A DNA stretch of 64,000 bases from Oscillospiraceae bacterium (GTDB taxonomy: Bacteria; Bacillota; Clostridia; Oscillospirales; Oscillospiraceae): positions 1-64,000 of the forward strand of contig CACYXC010000026.1 in NCBI GenBank assembly GCA_902778285.1, in the 5' to 3' direction. Of this stretch, positions 50,904-59,042 are shown one piece after another. The notes beneath the pieces were generated by a model. It was not told where the DNA came from. It did not search any database and saw only the letters and a list, made by a program, of their open reading frames with translations. Both the position numbers and the translations under genes were made by a program. Numbering within the stretch: the stretch's first letter is position 1; each line of letters opens with the position of its first letter.

Positions 50904-50985
50904 TCGTAGGGACGAGCATTGCTCGTCCGTCCCTGCTCAGCGCGATACGATAAGCGGACGACCGATGGTCGTCCCTGCGGGCGCA
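50904..50985. repeat. GTAGGGA-type repeat pair
   Basis: Two adjacent hairpins, GACGAGC-ATT-GCTCGTC (about 50910-50928) and GGACGACC-GA-TGGTCGTCC (about 50954-50974), of a short repeat family related to those at 35163 and 39775. Confidence 0.5.
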
Positions 50986-51134
50986 GGCAGCGCGGGACCG
51001 CAATTCCAACATTTGTCAGCAAACTTTTTCCCATATAACGCATCTTTCCTACGAAACAAAGCAAAAGAGAGAAAAACAGGAGCGAAAGCTCGGGCAGACG
51101 GATGCCTGCCCAAGAAAACGAGAGGTGATGTATT

Positions 51135-51533
51135 TTGCAGGAGTACAAACGCATCGACATCAGCAAGGACCAGATCGTACCGATCGCCGAGCGCATGCGC
51201 AAAAAGAACGTCTACCTGGTGATGATCCACGCCTTCATCAACAAGGAAGGCCTGCCGGACATCTCCTGGGACTACGCGGTGGACCCCGCCATAGAGTCCT
51301 ATCACGTGGTGGGCGAGACCTGCGTGCCCTCCATCGGCGGGATCTACGACGCGGCGGCCATCTGGCCGGAGCGGGAGCTCAACGAGCTCTTCGGCATCGA
51401 GTTTGAGGGACTGGACACCACCCAGCGCCTCTTCCTGCCGGAGGATCTGCTGGAGACCCAGGGCCGCGGTCAGATCATGGTGACGCCGCTGAGCGAGCTG
51501 GTGGAGAAAAACAGGAAGGAGGCCGGGCAATGA
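51135..51533 (+). CDS. mbhK: Group 4 hydrogenase NuoC-like subunit
   Basis: A 132-residue soluble subunit with the 30-kDa NADH dehydrogenase/NuoC pattern (GGIYDAAAIWPERELNELFGIEF, seen as YDAAAIWPERELNELFGI, about residues 75-95). In Mbh-type hydrogenases this is MbhK, next to the catalytic large subunit. The TTG start follows AGAGGTGATG. It overlaps the large subunit gene by four bases. It opens the 14-gene hydrogenase operon; a possible promoter lies around 51017-51043. Confidence 0.8.
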   Translation: MQEYKRIDISKDQIVPIAERMRKKNVYLVMIHAFINKEGLPDISWDYAVDPAIESYHVVGETCVPSIGGIYDAAAIWPERELNELFGIEFEGLDTTQRLFLPEDLLETQGRGQIMVTPLSELVEKNRKEAGQ

Positions 51534-52612
51534 GTTATATCGTACCCATTGGGCCCTACCATCCCGCCCTGGAGGAGCCGGTGCACGCCAGGCTCTTCAC
51601 CGAGGGCGAAGTTATCAAGGACGCGGAGGTCTTCGTCGGCTATAACCACCGCGGCATCGAGAAGCTCGCCACCGAGCGCAACGCCATCCAGACCCTCGTG
51701 CTGGTGGAGCGCGTCTGCGGCATCTGCTCCCATTCCCACGCCTTCACCTACGCTATGTGCGTGGAGGCCATCAACGGTACCGAAGTGCCCAAACGCGGCC
51801 AGTACATCCGCGTCATCACCGCGGAGCTGGAGCGCCTGCACTCCCATTTCCTGTGGCTGGGCATCGCCTGCCACATCATCGGCCATGACAGCATGTTCAT
51901 GCACATCTGGGACGAGCGCGAGCTGGTGATGGACATCCTCGAGAAGATGACCGGCAACCGCGTCAACTACGCCATGGTCACCATCGGCGGCGCGAGACGC
52001 GACATCGACGACGATCTCCGGCGCGAGATCCTGGACGCCTGCGACAAGCTCAAGGCGCCGCTGGACCGCATCACCGAGATCGCCCTGACCGACAAGACCA
52101 TCGCCATGCGCACCAAGGGCGTCGGCGTGCTTCCCACGGCGGATGCGATCCGTCTCGGCGCGGTCGGCCCCCATGCCCGCGCCTCCGGCGTGGACATCGA
52201 CGTGCGGCGCGACGCCCCCTACAGCTGCTATGACGAGTTCGAGTTCAACGTGCCCGTGGTGGACAGCTGCGACGTGTTCGCCCGCGTGGTCGTGCGCGCG
52301 CTCGAGTGCTACGAGAGCATCAAGATCATCCGGCAGGCGCTGGAGAATCTGCCGGAGGGCCCCATCAATCTCGGCACCAAGCTGCCCAAGATCAAGGAGG
52401 GCCAGGCGGTCTGCCGTCACGAGGCGCCCCGCGGACAGCTCAGCCACATGGTGGTGGGCGACGGCGGATTGACCAATCACCGCGTCTCGGTGCACGTGCC
52501 CAGCTTCAAGAACACCCCGACGGTGCCCTTCATGCTGCGGGGCAACACCGTGGCCGACGCCGGTCTCATCATCGCCAGCATCGACCCCTGCTTCAGCTGC
52601 CTCGACCGCTGA
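51530..52612 (+). CDS. mbhL: Group 4 [NiFe]-hydrogenase large subunit
   Basis: A 360-residue catalytic subunit. Both nickel-binding motifs are intact: ERVCGICSHSH (Cys63, Cys66) and the C-terminal DPCFSCLDR (Cys354, Cys357). Overall it resembles NuoD/MbhL. The protein ends at the DPCxxC motif plus three residues, so there is no C-terminal extension to be cut off by a maturation protease, in line with the absence of such a gene here. It reduces protons with electrons from reduced ferredoxin. Confidence 0.93.
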   Translation: MSYIVPIGPYHPALEEPVHARLFTEGEVIKDAEVFVGYNHRGIEKLATERNAIQTLVLVERVCGICSHSHAFTYAMCVEAINGTEVPKRGQYIRVITAELERLHSHFLWLGIACHIIGHDSMFMHIWDERELVMDILEKMTGNRVNYAMVTIGGARRDIDDDLRREILDACDKLKAPLDRITEIALTDKTIAMRTKGVGVLPTADAIRLGAVGPHARASGVDIDVRRDAPYSCYDEFEFNVPVVDSCDVFARVVVRALECYESIKIIRQALENLPEGPINLGTKLPKIKEGQAVCRHEAPRGQLSHMVVGDGGLTNHRVSVHVPSFKNTPTVPFMLRGNTVADAGLIIASIDPCFSCLDR

Positions 52613-52953
52613 TGCACGAGCTCGCACTGACCGAAGGCATCATCGCCATCGTAGAGCAGGAGGGCAAAAAGAACGGCTTTTCCCGGGTGCTGGAGATCAC
52701 GCTGAAGGTCGGCGAGTTCTCCGGCGTGATCCCGGAATGCCTGCGGGAGTTCTTCCCCATCGCCTCCCGGGGCACGGCGGCCGAGGGCGCGGCGCTGCGC
52801 ATCGAGACCGTCCCCGCCGCCTTCCGATGCGAAGGCTGCGGCTTCGAGGGTCCTCTTCCCCGGCACACGGCCTGCTGCCCCGTCTGCGGCGGCGAGGCCA
52901 TACGGATGATCTCCGGCCGGGAGTTCTTCGTGGAAAACTTGAAGGTCGAATAA
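52612..52953 (+). CDS. hypA: Hydrogenase nickel-insertion protein HypA
   Basis: A 113-residue metallochaperone: MHELALTEGI with the nickel-binding His2, and the zinc site CEGCGF...CPVCGGE (about residues 72-93). It starts within the stop of mbhL (TGATG). Placement inside the structural operon rather than with hypFCDE is noteworthy. Confidence 0.93.
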   Translation: MHELALTEGIIAIVEQEGKKNGFSRVLEITLKVGEFSGVIPECLREFFPIASRGTAAEGAALRIETVPAAFRCEGCGFEGPLPRHTACCPVCGGEAIRMISGREFFVENLKVE

Positions 52954-53064
52954 GCCTCCCCTGAAAGGGGAGGTGCCCCGAAGGGGCGGAGGGGTATGGA
53001 ACCTGCAGCACATCAGACTACCCCTCAGTCTGCTTCGCAGACAGCTCCCCTTGCAGGGGAGCCT
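52954..53064. repeat. REP-like composite between hypA and mnhE
   Basis: CCTCCCC-TGAAA-GGGGAGG hairpin, GGGGCGGAGGGG, then CCCCTCAGTC, CTGCGAAG-type stem and CTCCCCTTGCAGGGGAG, the same composite design as at 22654, 48327 and 49755 but in the middle of the operon. Confidence 0.75.
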
Positions 53065-53099
53065 ATATGGTACTTTATTGTAAAAGGAGTTGTTGCTTC

Positions 53100-53618
53100 T
53101 TGCGCAAAACAACATTCCCCGCAGTGCTCGCCACCTTTGTGGTCTGCTTTGCCTTCTGGGTCCTGCTGACGTGGAAATTCACGCTGCAGGAGCTGGCGGC
53201 GGGCGCGGTGGTGAGTCTGGCGGTGGCGCTGTTCACGGCCCGCTTCTTCATCCATGAAAAAGCCGGCTGGCTCTTTAACCCCGTGAAGTTCTTCAACCTC
53301 CTCGGCTACTGGCTCTTCATCTTCCCGGTAGAGCTGGTCAAGGCCAATGTGGACATGGCGAAGAGATGCTTCACCGGCTGCACCGACATCAACCCCGGCA
53401 TCGTCAAGGTCCCCGTGGACCTGAAATCCGACTACGGCCAGGCGGCTCTGGCCAACTCCATCACCCTGACGCCCGGCACCATCACCATGGACATCGCCGA
53501 GCAGGACGGGCAGACTTACTATTACATCCACTGGATCGACGTAAAGGCCGACGGCGAGGAAGCCGGCGAGGCCATCAAGGGCAGACTCGAGAGAGGCGTA
53601 AGGAGGTTTTGGGAATGA
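53100..53618 (+). CDS. mnhE: Mrp antiporter subunit E-like (MbhA)
   Basis: A 172-residue membrane subunit with helices at about residues 8-25, 28-45 and 62-82 and a conserved C-terminal domain (ANSITLTPGTITMDI, then YYIHWIDV). It matches MnhE/MrpE, MbhA in the hydrogenase. The TTG at 53100 with AAAGGAG ten bases upstream is chosen; an in-frame ATG at 53067 would lie before that ribosome binding site. It overlaps mnhF by four bases. Confidence 0.85.
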   Translation: MRKTTFPAVLATFVVCFAFWVLLTWKFTLQELAAGAVVSLAVALFTARFFIHEKAGWLFNPVKFFNLLGYWLFIFPVELVKANVDMAKRCFTGCTDINPGIVKVPVDLKSDYGQAALANSITLTPGTITMDIAEQDGQTYYYIHWIDVKADGEEAGEAIKGRLERGVRRFWE

Positions 53619-53872
53619 GCGATATGCTGATCTTCGCGATCTTTTTCGCAGCCCTGGCCGTCATGAGCCTTTACCGGGTGGCCAGGGGGCCCAGCGCGGC
53701 GGACCGTCAGGTCGCCGTGGACAGCGCGGACGTGCTCATCACCTGCGCGCTGGTGCTGTTTTCGATCTACAGCGGCAGAGGGATCTATCTGGACATCGCC
53801 ATTATCAGCGCGATGCTCGGCGTGATCGACACCATGCTGGTCGGCCGCTATCTGGAGAGGAGGTGGCAGTAA
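53615..53872 (+). CDS. mnhF: Mrp antiporter subunit F-like (MbhB)
   Basis: An 85-residue protein with three helices and the conserved MSLYRVARGPSAADRQVAVD motif near residue 17, typical of MnhF/MrpF. AAGGAGG precedes the ATG, which overlaps mnhE. Part of the ion-translocating module. Confidence 0.9.
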   Translation: MSDMLIFAIFFAALAVMSLYRVARGPSAADRQVAVDSADVLITCALVLFSIYSGRGIYLDIAIISAMLGVIDTMLVGRYLERRWQ

Positions 53873-53873
53873 G

Positions 53874-54218
53874 ATGGCAGTTCGCATCATCGCGGACGTC
53901 CTGATCCTGATCGGCGCCCTCTTCGCCACCGCCGGCACGATCGGCATCCTGAAAATGCCGGACGCCTTCAGCAGGATGCAGGCGAGCACCTGCGTGTCCA
54001 CGCTGGGCATGCTGGGCGCGATGCTGGGCGCGCTCCTGTACGCGATCTTCGTGATGGGCAGCGCCTCGGCGGCGGTCAAGATCGCCCTCATCGCGCTGCT
54101 GATCTTCGTGACCAACCCCCTGGGCTCTCACGCCATCGCCAAGGGCGCCTACCGGCACGGGATCCGTCCCGACAAGCCCATGGAAGTCGACGACTTCGGG
54201 AGGGACTTCGATGAGTAA
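53874..54218 (+). CDS. mnhG: Mrp antiporter subunit G-like (MbhC)
   Basis: A 114-residue protein with three helices and the MPDAFSRMQASTCVSTLG motif near residue 28, typical of MnhG/MrpG. GAGGAGGTGG precedes the ATG. Overlaps the next gene by eight bases. Confidence 0.9.
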   Translation: MAVRIIADVLILIGALFATAGTIGILKMPDAFSRMQASTCVSTLGMLGAMLGALLYAIFVMGSASAAVKIALIALLIFVTNPLGSHAIAKGAYRHGIRPDKPMEVDDFGRDFDE

Positions 54219-54465
54219 TCTGATCGTGATTCTGAATGTGTTCGTGATCGTGGGCCTCGTGGTCTCCGCGATCCTGGCGGTGCACTTCGAGAAGCTTTTG
54301 AGCTCGGTCATCGCCCTGGGACTCACCGGCGTCTTCGCCGCGGCGGAATTCCTGCTGCTGCACGCGCCCGACGTGGCCATCTCCGAGGCCGCCGTCGGCG
54401 CCGCTCTGGTCCCGCTGATCTTCATCGTCACGCTGAAAAAGCTGGGAGGAGGGGACGAGAAATGA
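54211..54465 (+). CDS. mbhD: MbhD-like hydrogenase membrane subunit (DUF4040)
   Basis: An 84-residue protein of three helices with the conserved LLLHAPDVAISEAAVGAALV (residues about 49-68). This segment corresponds to the DUF4040 part of MnhA and to MbhD in membrane-bound hydrogenases. GGGAGG precedes the ATG. Confidence 0.88.
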   Translation: MSNLIVILNVFVIVGLVVSAILAVHFEKLLSSVIALGLTGVFAAAEFLLLHAPDVAISEAAVGAALVPLIFIVTLKKLGGGDEK

Positions 54466-54821
54466 AAAAGTTTCTGACCTGGCTCTGCCTCGGCGTGCTC
54501 CTCTTCGCCGGCGTCTACGCCTGCCTTGACATGGCGGTCATGCCCCGCACCTACGAGGGGCAGAATGCCGCGGTTTCCGTCTACCAGCTGCAGCAGGACC
54601 CCGCGTCCTATGACGACAGCACGGCCGACGGCGCCGCTGCCGCCATTGTGCAGCAGAATCTGGAGAAGGCGCACGCCGTCAACGACGTGACCTCGATCGT
54701 CTTCGACTTCCGCGGCTACGACACCATGGGCGAGGCCTTCATCCTGATCACCGCCGTGGCGGGCTCCGTGGTCATCCTCTATACCAAAAAGAAAAAGGAG
54801 GAGAAGCACGATGAACAATAA
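54462..54821 (+). CDS. mbhE: MbhE-like hydrogenase membrane subunit
   Basis: A 119-residue protein with an N-terminal helix (about 5-25) and a C-terminal helix (about 90-106, AFILITAVAGSVVILY) separated by a hydrophilic loop with VFDFRGYDTMGEA. The C-terminal motif is typical of MbhE and the matching part of MnhA. The start overlaps mbhD; the end overlaps mnhB by 11 bases. Confidence 0.8.
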   Translation: MKKFLTWLCLGVLLFAGVYACLDMAVMPRTYEGQNAAVSVYQLQQDPASYDDSTADGAAAAIVQQNLEKAHAVNDVTSIVFDFRGYDTMGEAFILITAVAGSVVILYTKKKKEEKHDEQ

Positions 54822-55272
54822 ACCCGTTGTCAGGCAGGTGATCTCCCGCTGCGGTGCGGACGCGCTGCTTCCCTTCGCGCTGGTCTACGCGCTCTATGTC
54901 ATCCTCCACGGGCATCTGTCCCCCGGCGGCGGCTTTCAGGGCGGCGTGCTGATGGCCGGCATCGTCGCGCTGCTCTACCTCGGCCACGGCTTCGAGGACA
55001 CCGTCAGCGCCCTGAGCTACCGCGCGCTGCACGAGGGCGAGGGCTTCGCCTCCGTCGTGTATGTGGCGCTGGCCCTGATGGGCGTGGCTGTCGGCGCGCA
55101 GTTCTGCCAGAACATCCTCTACACCCACGGAAACGTCGGAGACCTCTACAGCTCCGGCACCATCTTCTGGATGAATGTCACCGTCGGCGTCAAGGTCATC
55201 ACCGGCATCGGTTCCATCTCCCTGCTGATGATCAGTTTGCTCGCCGGCAAGGACATCGACACCACGGACTGA
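54811..55272 (+). CDS. mnhB: Mrp antiporter subunit B-like (MbhF)
   Basis: A 153-residue protein with four helices and the conserved HGHLSPGGGFQGGVLMAG near residue 33, the signature of MnhB/MrpB. AAGGAGGAGAAGC precedes the ATG. Confidence 0.92.
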   Translation: MNNKPVVRQVISRCGADALLPFALVYALYVILHGHLSPGGGFQGGVLMAGIVALLYLGHGFEDTVSALSYRALHEGEGFASVVYVALALMGVAVGAQFCQNILYTHGNVGDLYSSGTIFWMNVTVGVKVITGIGSISLLMISLLAGKDIDTTD

Positions 55273-55284
55273 GGAGGGAACGAC

Positions 55285-55635
55285 ATGATCTTACTCAACT
55301 ACATTGCCTCCTTCTTCCTGATCGTGCTGGGCCTGTACTGCATCGTCGTCAAGTACAATCTGGTCAAGACGGTCATCGGTCTGTCCATCATGGACTACGG
55401 CGTGAACCTGCTGATCATCACGATCGGCTTCAATCCCGGCGGCACCGCGCCCATCTTCACCTGGGGCGAGCTGAACCCGGAGAGCTTCTTCGTCGATCCT
55501 ATCCCCCAGGCCCTCACGCTGACCAGCATCGTCATCGGCGCCTGTGTCACCGCCATGTCTCTTGCTCTGGTCATGAAGCTGGAGGAGCAGTACAACACCA
55601 TCGACACCCGTGAGATAAGGAGGCTGAGAGGATGA
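55285..55635 (+). CDS. mnhC: Mrp antiporter subunit C / NuoK-like (MbhG)
   Basis: A 116-residue protein with three helices, including the VKTVIGLSIMDYGVNLLII segment and DPIPQALTLTSIVIG, typical of MnhC/NuoK. GAGGAGGGA precedes the ATG. Overlaps the next gene by four bases. Confidence 0.92.
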   Translation: MILLNYIASFFLIVLGLYCIVVKYNLVKTVIGLSIMDYGVNLLIITIGFNPGGTAPIFTWGELNPESFFVDPIPQALTLTSIVIGACVTAMSLALVMKLEEQYNTIDTREIRRLRG

Positions 55636-57554
55636 ATATGCTTAGCCTTCAGCATTTCCCGATCTATTCGATCATGGTGCTGTTCCTCGGCGCCTTCCTG
55701 ATCGTCATGTTCGGGCGGAACAAAGTCGTCCGCCACGCGATCGCGCTGCTGGCGACCTTCGCGTCCTTCTTCTTCATGGCGGCGCTCTTCCGGCCCGTCA
55801 TGCTGGAGGGGGAGACCATCGCCTACTGGATGGGCGGCCGCGTGCCCGCCGGCGGCTATGCCATCGGCATCGCCCTCGAGGTGGACGCGCTGAGCCTCTT
55901 CTTCGGCCTGCTCGTCTCCTGCGTGGTCTTCATCGCCTGCATCTACTCCATCCAGTACATGAGCCATGACGACAACGTGCCCCAGTACTACACGCTGTTT
56001 CTGATGCTCGCCGGCGGCGTCATGGGCCTCGTCCTCTCGGGCGACCTCTTCAACATGTTCATCATGGTGGAGATCCTGACCTTCGCGGCCGTCGCGCTGA
56101 CTGCCTTCCGCAACACCGCAAACGGCGCGCTGGAAGCGGCCTTCAAGTATCTGGTCGTCGGCTGCATCGGCTCGACCTGCATCCTCGCGGGCACCATCAT
56201 GCTCTACGCCCAGGTACATACCCTGAACCTCGCCCAGATGTCCGCGCTGATCCCCGGCAACCTGTCGACCGCCACGAAGGCCGCCTTCGCGCTGCTGTTC
56301 ATCGGCTTTTGCACCAAGGCCTTCCTGGTGCCCTTCCACCCGCTGGCGGCGGACGCCCACGGCGCGGCTCCCGCCTCCATCTCGGTGCTGATCTCGGGCG
56401 TGCTCACGAAGTCCGGCATCTATGGCCTGATCCGTCTGAGCTACTTCCTGTTCCAGTCCATGGCGCTGGGGACCATGCAGTTCTGGCTCGTGTTCCTCGG
56501 CAGCGTCTCCATGTTCGTGTGCGTGACGATGGCGCTGGCCCAGCATGACTTCAAGCGCCTGCTGGCCTTCCACTCCATCTCCCAGATCGGCTATGTGCTG
56601 GCCGCGGTCGGCCTGTGCACCGCCTTCGGCGTCTCCTCGGGCCTCTACCACGCGATGAACCACACGCTCTTCAAGGGCCTGCTGTTCCTTGCGGCCGGCG
56701 CTGTGCTGCACGAGACCGGCACCACCGACCTCGACAAGCTCGGCGGCCTGTCGAAGAAGATGCCCCACACCACGGTCCTGTTCCTGGTCGGCGCCTTCTC
56801 CATCAGCGGCATCCCGCCCTTCAACGGCTTTGCCTCCAAGTGGATGATCTATCAGGCCACCTACCAGAAGGCTGTGGAGACCGGCAACATCGGCTTCCTG
56901 CTGGTCACGATCTGCGCGCTCGTCACCTCCACGCTGACGCTGGCCTCCTTCGTAAAGGTCACGCAGTCCGTCTTCTTCGGACAGCTTCCGAAGGAGTATG
57001 AGAACGTGAAGGAAGTGCCCTTCGGCATGCGCCTCGCGATGGGCATCCTCGCGCTGATGTGCCTCGCGGGCGGCCTCTTCCCCGACGCCGTCACCCGTTA
57101 CCTGACCGAGCCCGCGGCCCGCGCGGTGTTCAGCGTTACCGCCTACATCAACAGCATGATGGGTCAGGGCTACGCGCAGAGCGCCATGGCCGTGCAGCCC
57201 GCCGTGCCGGAGATGAGCTTCGCCTCCGCCGGCGTGTGGAGCCCGATCTCCTGGCTGTGCCTGCTGATGATCGCGCTGCTGGCCGTCACGATCGTCGCGA
57301 TCGCCGGCAAGTACGACCGCGTCAGCGTCAGGACCCCCGAATCCCTCTCCGGCAAGTACGACCTGTTCTACGGCGGCGAAGAGACCGTCTATTCCCAGGT
57401 CGGCGGCGACGATCTGTTCTGGGGCTTCAAGCACAACTGGCGGCACTACTTCCGCTTCATGCACGAGCTGCACAGCGGCGTGGTCAACGATTACGCACTC
57501 TGGGCGGTGGTGGCGCTGGCTCTGGCCGTCGTCTACGCCCTGATCGTTCTGTAA
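55632..57554 (+). CDS. mbhH: Proton/ion-conducting membrane subunit (MbhH, MnhD/NuoN-like)
   Basis: A 640-residue antiporter-like protein with about 14 helices. Conserved lysines and glutamate of the family are found in FNMFIMVEILTFAAVAL, KAFLVPFHPLAADAHGAAP (as FLVPFHPLAADAHGAAP), the HNT-like NHTLFKGLLFLAAG and FNGFASKWMIY. It is the main ion-pumping subunit. A long C-terminal part (about 490-640) is unlike shorter MnhD. AGGCTGAGAGG precedes the ATG. Confidence 0.93.
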   Translation: MNMLSLQHFPIYSIMVLFLGAFLIVMFGRNKVVRHAIALLATFASFFFMAALFRPVMLEGETIAYWMGGRVPAGGYAIGIALEVDALSLFFGLLVSCVVFIACIYSIQYMSHDDNVPQYYTLFLMLAGGVMGLVLSGDLFNMFIMVEILTFAAVALTAFRNTANGALEAAFKYLVVGCIGSTCILAGTIMLYAQVHTLNLAQMSALIPGNLSTATKAAFALLFIGFCTKAFLVPFHPLAADAHGAAPASISVLISGVLTKSGIYGLIRLSYFLFQSMALGTMQFWLVFLGSVSMFVCVTMALAQHDFKRLLAFHSISQIGYVLAAVGLCTAFGVSSGLYHAMNHTLFKGLLFLAAGAVLHETGTTDLDKLGGLSKKMPHTTVLFLVGAFSISGIPPFNGFASKWMIYQATYQKAVETGNIGFLLVTICALVTSTLTLASFVKVTQSVFFGQLPKEYENVKEVPFGMRLAMGILALMCLAGGLFPDAVTRYLTEPAARAVFSVTAYINSMMGQGYAQSAMAVQPAVPEMSFASAGVWSPISWLCLLMIALLAVTIVAIAGKYDRVSVRTPESLSGKYDLFYGGEETVYSQVGGDDLFWGFKHNWRHYFRFMHELHSGVVNDYALWAVVALALAVVYALIVL

Positions 57555-57566
57555 GGAGGTGGGAAG

Positions 57567-58586
57567 ATGATAATCGACGCTTTGAAATACCTGGCCTACG
57601 TCCTCGTTTTCCCCGGTTTCCTGTTCTGCTTCCTGACGGGCCTGCTCCTGTGCGGCATTGACCGCAAGCTGGTGGCCCGGATGCAGAAGCGCGTGGGACC
57701 GCCGATCCTGCAGCCCTTCTATGACTTCTTCAAGCTCTGCGGCAAGGAGACGATCGTCCCCGCCGCCGCCAACCGCACGGTCTTCCTGATCGCGCCGCTG
57801 GTGGGCCTGGCCGGCCTTGTGGTGCTGCAGCTCTTCATCCCTGTGTTCAGCTTCTCCGCCTTCTCCAACGTGGCGGACGTGATCGTCATCCTCTACCTGC
57901 TGCTGATCCCGGCCCTGTCCATCATCATCGGCGGCGCCTCCACCGGCTCCCCCTACGCCGGCGTGGGCCTGAGCCGCGAGATGGTCACGGTCCTCTCCTG
58001 CGAGCTGCCTCTGGTCCTCGTGCTGCTGGCCGTGGGCAAGAAGGTGGGCGCCGCGACCGGCACGGGCCTGTGCTTCTCGCTGACGGAGATCGTCCGCTAC
58101 CAGATGGCCAACGGCAGCCTCCTGTGGCGCCTGAGCATGATCCCGGCGGCTGTGGCCTTCCTGCTGGTCATCCCCGGCGAGACCGGCAGCCACCCCTTCG
58201 ACGCGGCCGAGGCCGAGACGGAGATCTGCGAAGGCATGCTGGCCGAGTACAGCGGCGCGCCGCTGGGCGTGTACAAGCTCAGCCACGCCGTCAAGCTCCT
58301 GACCATGACGAGCCTGTTCGTCATGCTCTTCCTCGGCGGTATCGGCGGCAGGCTCGAGGCTCTGGTTTACGCGCTGGGTCTGACCGGCGGCGCCGCCGGC
58401 GCGCTCGTCATGCTGCTGAGCGTGCTCGTGCTGTTCCTGCTGTGCGTCCTGCTCACCGCCGTGGCGATCTCCCTGGTGCACGCGGTCACCGCCCGCCTCA
58501 AGATCGAGCAGATCTTCAAGTACTACTGGACCGTGGTCGCCGCCCTGGCTCTGCTGAGCCTGGCGCTGGCCTGGTACGGTCTGTAA
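57567..58586 (+). CDS. mbhM: NuoH-like membrane subunit (MbhM)
   Basis: A 339-residue membrane protein with about eight helices and the NuoH signatures RMQKRVGPPILQPFYDFFKL near residue 39 and HPFDAAEAETEICEGMLAEY near 212. It anchors the hydrogenase small and large subunits to the membrane arm. AAGGAGGTGGG precedes the ATG. Confidence 0.93.
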   Translation: MIIDALKYLAYVLVFPGFLFCFLTGLLLCGIDRKLVARMQKRVGPPILQPFYDFFKLCGKETIVPAAANRTVFLIAPLVGLAGLVVLQLFIPVFSFSAFSNVADVIVILYLLLIPALSIIIGGASTGSPYAGVGLSREMVTVLSCELPLVLVLLAVGKKVGAATGTGLCFSLTEIVRYQMANGSLLWRLSMIPAAVAFLLVIPGETGSHPFDAAEAETEICEGMLAEYSGAPLGVYKLSHAVKLLTMTSLFVMLFLGGIGGRLEALVYALGLTGGAAGALVMLLSVLVLFLLCVLLTAVAISLVHAVTARLKIEQIFKYYWTVVAALALLSLALAWYGL

Positions 58587-58598
58587 GGAGGTGCCTCT

Positions 58599-59042
58599 GT
58601 GTTTAAGAAACTGATCGAAGAGAGCACCGGCAAATCCCCGTGGCTCTTCCACATCAACGCCGGCTCCTGCAACGGCTGCGATATCGAGCTGGTGAGCGTC
58701 CTGACCCCGCGCTATGACGCCGAGCGTCTGGGCTTTAAGCTGGCCGGCAGCCCCCGCCACGCCGACATCGTCGTGGTCACGGGGCCCATCACGGCCCAGT
58801 CCCTGCCGCGCGTGCTGCGCTCCATCGAGCAGGTGCCGGAACCGAGATGCATCGTGACGATGGGCTCCTGCCCGCAGAGCGGCAACGTCTTTCGCGGCAG
58901 CTACTCCATCTGCGGCCCGCTTTCGAAGTATGTACATGTGGACGTGGACGTGGCCGGCTGCACGCCGAAGCCCGAGGCCGTGATCGACGGGCTGGCCCTG
59001 GCCACCAAGATCCTGCAGGAGAAAAGGAGGGCGATGAAGTAA
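58599..59042 (+). CDS. mbhJ: Hydrogenase small subunit, NuoB-like (MbhJ)
   Basis: A 147-residue subunit binding the proximal [4Fe-4S] cluster: CNGC (Cys24, Cys27), GSCPQSG near residue 88 and GCTPKPE near 121 supply the four cysteines. It reads from GTG at 58599 with AAGGAGGTG upstream. Its stop shares a base with the ATG of the polyferredoxin gene. Confidence 0.93.
   Translation: MFKKLIEESTGKSPWLFHINAGSCNGCDIELVSVLTPRYDAERLGFKLAGSPRHADIVVVTGPITAQSLPRVLRSIEQVPEPRCIVTMGSCPQSGNVFRGSYSICGPLSKYVHVDVDVAGCTPKPEAVIDGLALATKILQEKRRAMK

Noticed and set aside
55395-58937. An 1180-codon open frame opposite the mbhG-mbhJ genes
   Set aside because: It spans several real hydrogenase genes on the other strand and is a string of His, Gly, Glu and Gln without motifs, typical of an antisense shadow.
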